From: Candidatus Halomonas stercoripullorum
Lineage (GTDB): Bacteria; Pseudomonadota; Gammaproteobacteria; Pseudomonadales; Halomonadaceae
NCBI GenBank assembly: GCA_019114645.1
Contig: DXFC01000039.1
Span: forward strand, 1 to 6,332
Length of the DNA: 6,332 nt
Reading direction: 5' to 3'
The translations under genes and the position numbers were made by a program. The first letter of the stretch is position 1; every line of letters starts with the position of its first letter. The notes beneath the pieces were generated by a model. It saw only the letters and a program-made list of their open reading frames with translations. It had not been told where the DNA came from and searched no databases. Of the stretch, positions 1 to 6,096 are shown in pieces.

Positions 1-1
1 C

Positions 2-94
2 AGCCTGTGGTATGAAGAGGAAATGGAGAAAGAGCGCAAGTATCGCAACATCACCACGCGCCACCCCGATCCCGCAGGAGAAGAGCCATCATGA
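2..94 (+). CDS. C-terminal end of upstream gene, probably formate dehydrogenase gamma (cytochrome b) subunit, partial
   Basis: Only the last 30 codons are present; the gene enters from the left edge and ends at the TGA at 92-94. The visible tail reads SLWYEEEMEKERKYR followed by a short polar stretch. It is hydrophilic and highly charged, as expected for the cytoplasmic tail that follows the last membrane helix of FdnI/FdoI-type cytochrome b subunits, which often end in an H..WY-like segment with charged residues. The stop overlaps the fdhE start in an ATGA arrangement, so the two genes are very probably translationally coupled. The assignment rests mostly on context, because fdhE directly follows the formate dehydrogenase structural genes in Pseudomonas. 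The beta subunit or another gene cannot be excluded from 30 residues. Confidence 0.55.
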   Translation, partial: SLWYEEEMEKERKYRNITTRHPDPAGEEPS

Positions 95-1029
95 GCCACG
101 CCTACGGCAATGCCCCTACCGGTATTCTGCAGCCTGTCGAGGTGCGCCTGCCCAGTGTGGACCATTTCGCGCGCCGCGCGCGTCGCCTGCAGGAACTCGC
201 CCAGCGCAACGAGCCGCTGGGTGAGTTTCTCGCTTTCATGTCTCAACTGGTCAGTGCCCAGCAGGCGGCTTTTGAGCGTGGCACACCAAGCTGGCAACCC
301 GCGGCAGACTCCTTCCAGCTGGCACTGGAACACGGCATGCCACCGCTTAACGCCCAGGCTCTGTTGGCGAATATCGACCTGGCAGACGAGGTGGGTATCC
401 TGCTCGACGCTCTGGCACTGCAAGTGGGTGCGGCACAACGCCCTCTCATCGAGACCTTGCATGCGCTTCCTCCAGAGCGCTTGCGCCAGCTGGCCGAACA
501 GATTATTGCCGGTGATGCTGGCGAGAAGCATGAGCGCGGGTTGATGCCCCTGATAGCCGCTGCCCTGCAGGTTGCCTGGCTACGTCTGGTGCAGGCCCTG
601 CCCCGTGCACCACAACGCCCCAGCGGAGAAGTGCGTACCTTGTGCCCCACTTGTGGCTTACCCCCGGTTGCCAGCCTGGTCGAGACCGACCCGGCCAGCA
701 GTGGTGTGCGCTATCTGCAGTGCGGCCTATGCTCTACCCAGTGGTACCTGGAGCGCTCGCTATGCAGTGCATGCGAGCATAGTGGTAATCTCGAATACTT
801 GAGCTTAACCTCGGAGTCGGATGCAGAAGAGGGCAGTAGCGACTCACCGGCTCAGGCTGAAGCCTGTGGTGACTGCAACAGCTATCTCAAGAACTTCCCG
901 CGTTCCCTTGACGCTGAAGTCGAGCCGCTGGCGGATGATCTTGCCAGCCTCCCACTGGACCTGCTGCTTGCCGAAGAGGGGCGCTATCAGCGCAGCGGCT
1001 TCAACCCATTGCTGATTGTGGAAGGCTGA
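91..1029 (+). CDS. fdhE: FdhE, formate dehydrogenase accessory/maturation protein
   Basis: A 312-residue cytoplasmic protein needed for assembly of active respiratory formate dehydrogenases; E. coli FdhE is a rubredoxin-like iron-binding protein that interacts with the catalytic subunit. The N-terminal half (about 1-180) is helical and poorly conserved. The C-terminal half carries four CxxC pairs at C185/C188, C211/C214, C225/C228 and C259/C262. They lie in the family contexts CPTCG, YLQCGLC, CSACE and CGDCNSYLK. The final block with ADDLASLPLD and GFNPLL also matches the family. The length is close to that of E. coli FdhE, so the gene looks intact. The ATG start is supported by the 4-base ATGA overlap with the preceding gene and by an AGGAGAAGAG purine stretch at 76-85. 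It is followed 45 bases later by selA on the same strand, consistent with one FDH-selenocysteine operon. Confidence 0.95.
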   Translation: MSHAYGNAPTGILQPVEVRLPSVDHFARRARRLQELAQRNEPLGEFLAFMSQLVSAQQAAFERGTPSWQPAADSFQLALEHGMPPLNAQALLANIDLADEVGILLDALALQVGAAQRPLIETLHALPPERLRQLAEQIIAGDAGEKHERGLMPLIAAALQVAWLRLVQALPRAPQRPSGEVRTLCPTCGLPPVASLVETDPASSGVRYLQCGLCSTQWYLERSLCSACEHSGNLEYLSLTSESDAEEGSSDSPAQAEACGDCNSYLKNFPRSLDAEVEPLADDLASLPLDLLLAEEGRYQRSGFNPLLIVEG

Positions 1030-1074
1030 CACAGCGGTTGGACGCGCCCCGGCCCGACATGCTATGCCATAGGA

Positions 1075-2541
1075 ATGACGACCATCACCTCCTCGGACCT
1101 TCGACGTGGCCTGCCAGCAGTGGATACACTGTTGGCACACCCTACTCTGCAGGCGGCTTGCCAACAGTACGGTCAGCGCCTCACCCTGCGCGCCGTCCGC
1201 GAGACCCTCGCCCAGGCACGTACCCAGCTGGCACAGGCCAACCACACGGCACCAACTGGCGCAGCGCTGGCCGAGGCTGCCATTGCGCGCTTAAGCGAAC
1301 TGGCCCGCCCCTCCGCCCGGGCGGTATTCAACCTCACCGGCACCGTGATCCACACCAACCTCGGCCGCTCCCTGCTCGCCGAGGCCGCTATCGAGGCAGT
1401 GGTCCAGGCTGCACGCCATCCGCTGGCACTCGAGTACGACCTCGATAATGGTGCGCGCGGCGACCGTGATCGCCTGGTCGAGAAGCTGTTGTGCGAGCTG
1501 ACCGGCGCCGAGGCGGCGACGGTGGTCAACAACAACGCAGGCGCGGTACTGCTGGCGCTGGGCGCCTTGGGTGCAGGCCGCGAGGCACTGATCTCGCGGG
1601 GGGAGTTAATCGAAATCGGCGGCGCCTTTCGCATGCCGGATATCATGCAGGCGGCCGGCTGTGAGCTACGCGAGGTCGGCGCGACCAACCGTACCCATGC
1701 CCACGATTTCGAGAATGCCATCAGCGAACGTACCGGACTGATCGTCAAGGCCTACACCTCCAACTACGCTATTACCGGCTTTACCGGCAGCGTACCGGAG
1801 GCCCAACTGGCCAGGATCGCCCATACCCATGACATTCCTTTTCTGGTTGATCTGGGCAGCGGCGCACTGACCGACTTTGTCGCACTAGGCCTACCTTACG
1901 AAGCCCAGCCAAGCGACGCCATCGCCGCTGGCGCCGATGTCGTTACCTTCAGCGGCGACAAACTGCTGGGCGGCCCTCAGGCCGGCATTCTGGTTGGCCG
2001 ACGTAAAGCTATCGATACCATCAAGCGTCACCCCTTGAAGCGCGCCCTGCGCCTGGACAAGCTGACCCTGGCAGCCCTGGAGGCCACGCTACGGTTATAT
2101 CGCGACAGCGACGCACCGCAGCGTGATATCCCCACTCTCGCGCTGCTGACTCGCTCCGAGACAGAGATTCTTGCTACCGGCGAGCGCTTGCTGCCTCATG
2201 CGCAGCCCTTGTTGACCGACTTTGAGGTCACGCTAGCCCCCTGTGCCAGCCAGCTCGGCAGTGGCTCGCTACCGGTAGACCGCCTGCCCAGCCAGGCACT
2301 GGTATGGCGTTCCCGTGCCACAACACGACGCCAGCGTGAACGTGAACTGCGCCAGCTCGAGAGGGCTCTGCGACGGCTGCCGCACCCGGTCATCGGGCGC
2401 ATCAATGACGCCGCCTTGCAGCTTGACCTGCGCTGTCTGGCCACGCCAGATGAAGAAGCTCTGTTTCTCGGCCAGCTGGCCCAGCTTCCCAACCTGTACC
2501 GTACTGCCACTCAACAGCCCAATGCACCACAGTCAGAATAA
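1075..2541 (+). CDS. selA: SelA, L-seryl-tRNA(Sec) selenium transferase
   Basis: A 488-residue PLP-dependent enzyme that converts Ser-tRNA-Sec to Sec-tRNA-Sec using selenophosphate; the E. coli enzyme is a homodecamer in the cytoplasm. Family landmarks are the NLTGTVIHTNLGRSLL block at 86-101, EYDLDNGARGDRD at 120-132, the VNNNAGAVLL segment at 151-160 and SRGELIEIGGAFRMPD at 174-189. The PLP-binding lysine is K296 in TFSGDKLLGGPQAG, equivalent to E. coli K295. The later GSGSLPVDRLPS motif at 396-406 is also present. Its 488 residues compare with 463 in E. coli; part of the excess is a polar tail after about residue 473. The ATG at 1075 gives the expected MTT...LPAVDTLL N-terminus. The only obvious Shine-Dalgarno, AGGA at 1071-1074, abuts the start with no spacer, so initiation may be weak or coupled to upstream translation. 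selB begins 12 bases after the stop. Confidence 0.97.
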   Translation: MTTITSSDLRRGLPAVDTLLAHPTLQAACQQYGQRLTLRAVRETLAQARTQLAQANHTAPTGAALAEAAIARLSELARPSARAVFNLTGTVIHTNLGRSLLAEAAIEAVVQAARHPLALEYDLDNGARGDRDRLVEKLLCELTGAEAATVVNNNAGAVLLALGALGAGREALISRGELIEIGGAFRMPDIMQAAGCELREVGATNRTHAHDFENAISERTGLIVKAYTSNYAITGFTGSVPEAQLARIAHTHDIPFLVDLGSGALTDFVALGLPYEAQPSDAIAAGADVVTFSGDKLLGGPQAGILVGRRKAIDTIKRHPLKRALRLDKLTLAALEATLRLYRDSDAPQRDIPTLALLTRSETEILATGERLLPHAQPLLTDFEVTLAPCASQLGSGSLPVDRLPSQALVWRSRATTRRQRERELRQLERALRRLPHPVIGRINDAALQLDLRCLATPDEEALFLGQLAQLPNLYRTATQQPNAPQSE

Positions 2542-2542
2542 C

Positions 2543-2546
2543 GGAG
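2543..2546 (+). promoter_or_regulatory. Ribosome binding site deciding the TTG start of selB
   Basis: GGAG lies 7 bases before the TTG at 2554, a good spacing. It supports initiation at this non-ATG codon, and no in-frame ATG lies near the conserved N-terminus. It falls in the 12-base gap between the selA stop and selB, so ribosomes finishing selA could re-initiate here. Confidence 0.7.
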
Positions 2547-2553
2547 ACACACC

Positions 2554-4476
2554 TTGATCGTCGGTACCGCCGGCCACGTCGACCATGGCAAGACCAGCCT
2601 CATCCAGCGTCTCACCGGTGTCGATACCGACCGGTTGAAAGAGGAAAAAGCACGCGGGCTGACCATCGAGCCCGGCTTCGCCTATCCCGAAATGCCCGAG
2701 GGTCATGAACTCGGCTTCATTGATGTCCCGGGGCACGTACGCTTCCTGCACCATATGGTAGCAGGCAGTGCCGGTGTCGATACCGTACTGCTGGTTGTGG
2801 CTGCCGACGATGGCGTCATGCCGCAAACCCGCGAACACCTCCAGATTCTTACCCTGCTCGGCATTACCCGGGGCCTGGTTGCGATGACCAAGATCGACCA
2901 AGCCGATACCGAACGCAGACAGCAGGTTCGTGAATCGATTACGGCACTGCTGGCCGGCACCCCCTTGGTGGATACGCCCATTCTGGAAGTGTCGAGTCAT
3001 ACGGGCGAAGGCGTGGAAGCGCTACGCGAGCGACTCTGGACGCTGGCGGAACAGCAGCAGCACACTGCCAGCCAAGGTCATTTCCGCCTGGCAGTTGATC
3101 GCGTCTTTACCAAGAGCGGCGCGGGGATCGTAGTGACCGGCACCGCCCTGGCCGGGCGTGTTGCCCGGGGCGATACGCTGCGGCTGGAGCCTGCCGGTAT
3201 TACCGCACGGGTTCGCGGCCTGCGCCGTCAACACCGCGAGAGTGAGGTGGCAAGCCAGGGGGATCGCATAGCCCTCAATCTGACCGGCAACGAACTCAGT
3301 CGCGAGCGTCTCCAGCGAGGCGATTGGGTGGTCGCCACAGCGCTGGCAACCCCGCGACGGCAACGCTTTGATATCCAGCTCGAGCTGCTTGAAGATGTGC
3401 CCGCGCTCAAGCACTGGACCCCGGTACAGATCCACCTGGGCGTGAACCGCTACAACGGGCGCATCGCACTGCTGGAAGGTCAGCAGCTCGCTGCCGGTGG
3501 CAGCATGCTGGGCCAGCTGGTCCTGGATACGCCCGCCCACGCCTGCTTGGGCGACCGCTGCATCATTCGCGACCCCAGTGCCGGCATCACGCTGGGTGGC
3601 GGCAGCATACTGGACGGCAATCCACCGCGCCGTGGCCAGCGCCGCCCGGAACGGCTCGCCTGGCTTGCGGCACTGGCCGAGTGCACCACTACCACACCGC
3701 TCGACCTGACCCCGGCCCTGCAACAAGGTTTGCGCGTGAGCCCTAATGGTATCGACTTGTCTGTCCTGGCCTACACCGCGAACGTGGAAATGGCAGCGTT
3801 GGTGGCACAAGTGGCAGCCCTGGGCGGCGATACACTGACGGTACAAAACGAAACCCGGGCCTTCTCGCGTGAGGCACTGGAACTGCTGCTTTCGCAGCTA
3901 CTCGATAAGCTCGCGCATAATCACACTCACGAACCCTCCATGCTCGGCACGGAACGCGGCCGGCTGACGCGCCAGGCCGTGCCGGAACTGCCCGAGGGCA
4001 TCGCCCGGCTACTGATTGAGCGCCTGTTAGCTGCCAATACCCTGAGAGCCCACGGCCCCTTTGTTGCCCTCCCCGGCCATCAACCCACGCTAAGCGAAGC
4101 CGATGAAGCGCTGTGGCAGCAGCTGGCACCCCTGCTTGAGGCAGCGGCCTTCGAACCGCCACGAGTCCGAGACCTGGTGACAGAGACACGTGAGGAAGAG
4201 CGCATACGCGATGTCCTGCATGCCTGCGCTCGGCTGGGAAGGCTCTATCAGGTACGCCGCGACCATTTCTATCCGGCCGCGACAGTGGTCGAAATGGCCG
4301 ATATTGTGCAAGCTCTGGCCTCCGAACACGGGCGGATACAGGCAGCCGCTTTTCGCAATCGGCTGGGCACAGGACGTAAATTAGCCATTCATATTCTTGA
4401 ATTTTTTGATAGGGTAGGCTTCACGCGCCGTATCAGAGACGAGCGCGTGATACGTAACGCCGATATGTGGCACTAA
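2554..4476 (+). CDS. selB: SelB, selenocysteine-specific translation elongation factor
   Basis: A 640-residue GTPase that carries Sec-tRNA-Sec to the ribosome and binds the SECIS hairpin next to recoded UGA codons. The EF-Tu-like half shows the P-loop GHVDHGKT at 7-14, the switch I region RGLTIEPGFAY at 34-44, DVPGH at 57-61 and the base-recognition motif TKID at 112-115. TKID is the SelB-style variant of NKxD. Beta-barrel domains II and III follow, with FRLAVDRVFTKSGAGIVVTGT and later the NPPRRGQRRPERLAWLA block leading into the winged-helix half. The C-terminal SECIS-binding winged helix ends with GRKLAIHILEFFDRVGFTRR at about 607-626, nearly identical to E. coli. The length is slightly above E. 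coli SelB (614) and no truncation is seen. The start is TTG; translation from it gives MIVGTAGHVDHGKT, aligning with MIIATAGHVDHGKT of E. coli. selC follows 20 bases after the stop. Confidence 0.97.
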   Translation: MIVGTAGHVDHGKTSLIQRLTGVDTDRLKEEKARGLTIEPGFAYPEMPEGHELGFIDVPGHVRFLHHMVAGSAGVDTVLLVVAADDGVMPQTREHLQILTLLGITRGLVAMTKIDQADTERRQQVRESITALLAGTPLVDTPILEVSSHTGEGVEALRERLWTLAEQQQHTASQGHFRLAVDRVFTKSGAGIVVTGTALAGRVARGDTLRLEPAGITARVRGLRRQHRESEVASQGDRIALNLTGNELSRERLQRGDWVVATALATPRRQRFDIQLELLEDVPALKHWTPVQIHLGVNRYNGRIALLEGQQLAAGGSMLGQLVLDTPAHACLGDRCIIRDPSAGITLGGGSILDGNPPRRGQRRPERLAWLAALAECTTTTPLDLTPALQQGLRVSPNGIDLSVLAYTANVEMAALVAQVAALGGDTLTVQNETRAFSREALELLLSQLLDKLAHNHTHEPSMLGTERGRLTRQAVPELPEGIARLLIERLLAANTLRAHGPFVALPGHQPTLSEADEALWQQLAPLLEAAAFEPPRVRDLVTETREEERIRDVLHACARLGRLYQVRRDHFYPAATVVEMADIVQALASEHGRIQAAAFRNRLGTGRKLAIHILEFFDRVGFTRRIRDERVIRNADMWH

Positions 4477-4496
4477 TGTTCAGGGAAAACGTTCAC

Positions 4497-4592
4497 GGAA
4501 GAGGATCGACCCCCGGTGGGGCGGCCAGACTTCAAATCTGGTAGGGGCTGCCAGCGGTCCCTGGTGGGTTCGACTCCCACGCTCTTCCGCCA
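4497..4592 (+). tRNA. selC: Selenocysteine tRNA, anticodon UCA (selC)
   Basis: A 96-base tRNA-Sec with an encoded CCA end (4590-4592) and discriminator G4589. The anticodon arm is CCAGA / CTTCAAA / TCTGG, with anticodon TCA at 4532-4534, which reads UGA. The long variable arm is GGGGCTG-CCAG-CGGTCCC (4544-4561), a 7-pair stem with two G-U pairs, and the T arm is GTGGG-TTCGACT-CCCAC. The acceptor strands are GGAAGAGG (4497-4504) and GCTCTTCC (4581-4588). They pair for seven positions, but the eighth, diagnostic for bacterial tRNA-Sec, is G opposite G. The D arm forms CG(A)CCCC / GGGGCG with a tetraloop CGGT and one bulged A at 4509, making the gene one base longer than E. coli selC. Its position 20 bases after selB suggests it can be processed from the selAB transcript, and no strong own promoter is obvious. 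Confidence 0.96.
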
Positions 4593-4601
4593 TATTTCTG
4601 C

Positions 4602-4620
4602 ACTGGCTACCCTAGCCGGT
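4602..4620 (+). terminator. Short hairpin between convergent selC and L,D-transpeptidase gene, possible weak terminator
   Basis: ACTGGCTA and TAGCCGGT form an 8-pair stem (one T-G wobble) around the 3-base loop CCC. It lies just after the tRNA and spans the stop codon of the opposite-strand gene. It pairs better in the plus-strand transcript; the minus-strand copy contains a C-A mismatch. No T-tract follows on either side, so it is not a classical intrinsic terminator. It may instead protect or punctuate the selC 3' trailer. Confidence 0.3.
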
Positions 4621-5265
4621 AATGACCACCCGTGTACCAATCCGCAACCAAGGGTCCAGCGCGCGGATCTCCTCGTTGCTCACTGCCACGCAGCCTTCGG
4701 TCCAGTCAAAACGGCGGTGTACGTCGGGATCCCCCTGGCCCAGTCCATGAATCCCGATCAGCCCACCCAGTGAGGTGGTATGCGGCGCCCGGCCATGGCG
4801 TTGGCGATACTCTTCAATATACCAATACTCTTGTAGACTGATCTTGCCGGACTGCAGGGCCTCTTCGGCCACCTGGGCGTTGGGGTAGTCAAAACCAAAG
4901 AAGAGCCCAAAGCGTGAACCGCGATTGATACGGTCAACACGAAACTCACCCAGTGGGGTCATGGCACTCCCTTTGGTCCGTAATGGCGAGAATCCGCCAG
5001 CACCGAAGGCCAAATGCTCGATTCGCTTGAGCTCATACTCACCACGCAACAGCCGCACACTACGCTGGCGCAGGTCGATGCTCAGCCAGATTTCGTCCGC
5101 CGTCAGGCCTTCGGGCATGGCGATTGCGTCCAGTGCCTGCCATAGCATCGGTGGGTCATTCAGCAAATCATCATGATAGGAGGAATCGGGGATATTGGCC
5201 TGTGCCGGCCCAAACATAAAGAGGCCTACCGCTAAAACGGCGACCCGATAAAAAGCCCTGTGCAT
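4612..5265 (-). CDS. Secreted L,D-transpeptidase (YkuD/ErfK-family, YafK-like) protein
   Basis: A 217-residue protein with a signal peptide: basic MHRAFYR, a hydrophobic core at 8-19 and a likely signal peptidase I site after AQA at 21-23. It is therefore expected in the periplasm. The mature part holds a YkuD domain from about residue 58 (IWLSIDLRQRSVRLL) to the C-terminus. Family marks are the KGSAMTPLGEFRV segment, FGFDYPN, the IGIHGLG histidine (H173) and the catalytic motif WTEGCVAVSNEEI with cysteine C192 (codon 4690-4692). Family members act on the stem peptides of peptidoglycan, forming 3-3 cross-links, attaching lipoproteins or, for YafK/DpaA, cleaving the Lpp attachment; which applies here cannot be told. 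Both catalytic residues are present, so it looks active. The ATG is preceded by a GGGG-containing purine stretch on the minus strand. It converges with selC, leaving 19 bases between them, and diverges from the HPP gene. Confidence 0.9.
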   Translation of the reverse strand: MHRAFYRVAVLAVGLFMFGPAQANIPDSSYHDDLLNDPPMLWQALDAIAMPEGLTADEIWLSIDLRQRSVRLLRGEYELKRIEHLAFGAGGFSPLRTKGSAMTPLGEFRVDRINRGSRFGLFFGFDYPNAQVAEEALQSGKISLQEYWYIEEYRQRHGRAPHTTSLGGLIGIHGLGQGDPDVHRRFDWTEGCVAVSNEEIRALDPWLRIGTRVVITG

Positions 5266-5292
5266 GCAGCCCCTGCTTATGCGTCGTTGATT

Positions 5293-5335
5293 CTTGTCGG
5301 CTCATTATGTTGTCTGCGCCAAAGGGGCCGACAAG
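5293..5335. repeat. 9+9 bp perfect inverted repeat in divergent intergenic region, operator-like
   Basis: CTTGTCGGC at 5293-5301 is repeated in inverted orientation as GCCGACAAG at 5327-5335, with 25 bases between. The arm centres are 34 bp apart, about three helical turns. On the minus strand the arms frame a -10-like CATAAT, and the distal arm supplies a -35-like TTGTCG, so the arrangement could be a two-site operator over the transpeptidase promoter. A separate small palindrome, CAAGC-A-GCTTG (5332-5342), overlaps the right arm. As RNA the arms could also pair as a long-loop hairpin if transcription starts further upstream. Confidence 0.5.
5304..5334 (-). promoter_or_regulatory. Candidate promoter for the L,D-transpeptidase gene
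   Basis: Reading the minus strand, TTGTCG (plus 5329-5334, four of six matches to the -35 consensus) and CATAAT (plus 5304-5309, five of six to the -10) are 19 bases apart, slightly longer than ideal. Transcription would start near 5297, giving a leader of about 30 bases before the ATG at 5265. A TATATT box at plus 5357-5362 is an alternative -10 further upstream, with a poorer -35. Support comes from consensus matching only. Confidence 0.3.
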
Positions 5336-5454
5336 CAGCTTGGCGCTACGCAGGGGAATATAACATAGCCTCGCCCCGGTGAAAGAGGCAAACCAGCCAG
5401 CTATTACGCCAGCAGGCAGGCAACCCATTGGCTCCCCAACGAGTTCATGGCTGA

Positions 5455-5484
5455 CTGAAGCGTGTAGGTGCATGATCTTATAAG
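5455..5484 (+). promoter_or_regulatory. Candidate promoter for the HPP-family gene
   Basis: TATAAG at 5479-5484 matches five of six positions of the sigma-70 -10 box and sits in an AT-rich dip. The best -35 at usable distance is the weak CTGAAG (5455-5460, spacing 18). A start near 5491 would leave about 55 bases of leader before the ATG at 5546. It would lie inside the longer reading frame that opens at the GTG at 5468, which favours the downstream start. Confidence 0.25.
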
Positions 5485-5545
5485 AAAAACTGCCTTCCTT
5501 TTCGCGGTACGCTTTGAGAGACTTGCCTGTCAACTTTACAAGCTA

Positions 5546-6079
5546 ATGGCAATGAAGACCTATTTCGACAAGATGAGGGGCGAGTGGACTCGCGTGGACA
5601 GCCCGGACTGGCAGGATGCCCTCTGGTCCTGGATTGGTGCATTTAGCGGCATGGGAGCCATCTGCTGGCTCAGCGCCCACTGGTTATCTCATCAACTGCT
5701 TATCGTCGCCTCGTTCGGCGCGACTTCGGTACTGCTCTATGCCGCACCGGAGAGCCCCTTTGCGCAACCACGCAATGTACTGCTGGGCAGTATTCTTTCC
5801 GCCCTGGTCGGCGTCGCCTGCTTCAAACTACTGGGCAGTACAGCGCTTGCCGTCACCCTTGCCGTATCGCTCTCGATCCTGGCCATGCAGCTCACCCATA
5901 CGGTTCATCCACCCGGCGCTGCGGCGGCTCTGATCGCTGTCATTGGCGGCTCTGCTGTGACAGACCTGGGCTGGTGGTACCCGCTGCTGCCCATTGGCAT
6001 TGGCTGCGCGATAATGCTGGTGGTAGCGATTCTGGTCAACAATCTGGCCCGTCATCGGCGCTACCCGCGCTACTGGTAA
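5546..6079 (+). CDS. HPP-family integral membrane protein
   Basis: A 177-residue hydrophobic protein of the HPP family (PF04982). After a short N-terminus with YFDKMRG, hydrophobic stretches lie at about 26-46, 50-67, 78-97, 100-117 and 145-167. Family signatures are SFGATSVLLYAAPESPFAQPRN at 56-77 (split here as SFGATSVLL and PFAQPRN), the naming motif HPPGAAAA at 121-128 and the terminal NN...RRYPRYW. Some plant and cyanobacterial members have been linked to nitrite transport, but the function of the bacterial ones is mostly unknown, so no substrate is assigned. The frame is open back to a GTG at 5468, giving 203 residues. The ATG at 5546 (or 5552) is preferred because the extra 26 residues do not resemble the family and a -10-like box lies inside them; no strong Shine-Dalgarno marks either ATG. 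The gene diverges from the transpeptidase and converges on the fdsD-like gene with a 17-base gap. Confidence 0.88.
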   Translation: MAMKTYFDKMRGEWTRVDSPDWQDALWSWIGAFSGMGAICWLSAHWLSHQLLIVASFGATSVLLYAAPESPFAQPRNVLLGSILSALVGVACFKLLGSTALAVTLAVSLSILAMQLTHTVHPPGAAAALIAVIGGSAVTDLGWWYPLLPIGIGCAIMLVVAILVNNLARHRRYPRYW

Positions 6080-6096
6080 CGCTCGGCCTTACTGGA

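Noticed and set aside
243..650. Long minus-strand open frame (135 codons) inside fdhE
   Set aside because: It is antisense to a clearly conserved protein, its translation is a low-complexity Arg/Ser/Ala mix, and it has no recognisable domain. It reflects GC-rich codon bias.
3022..3846. 274-codon minus-strand open frame inside selB
   Set aside because: It lies entirely antisense to conserved SelB domains and resembles no family I know. Long antisense frames are common in GC-rich genes.
4478..4495. GTTCA direct repeat in the selB-selC gap
   Set aside because: Five bases repeated within 18 bases is expected by chance.
4575..4620. Possible integration attachment site at the selC 3' end
   Set aside because: selC is a known island insertion site in enterobacteria, but no second copy of the tRNA 3' end, integrase gene or other mobile gene is visible in the window.
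4516..4773. Plus-strand open frame of 85 codons running through the tRNA
   Set aside because: It reads through tRNA-Sec and then antisense to the catalytic end of the transpeptidase, so it is not a gene.
5171..5533. 120-codon minus-strand open frame across the divergent intergenic region
   Set aside because: It overlaps the start of the transpeptidase in another frame, has no recognisable motif, and would cover the promoter-like region. Treated as spurious.
6080..6096. Search for a bidirectional terminator between the HPP and fdsD-like genes
   Set aside because: The 17-base gap contains no convincing stem or T-tract.
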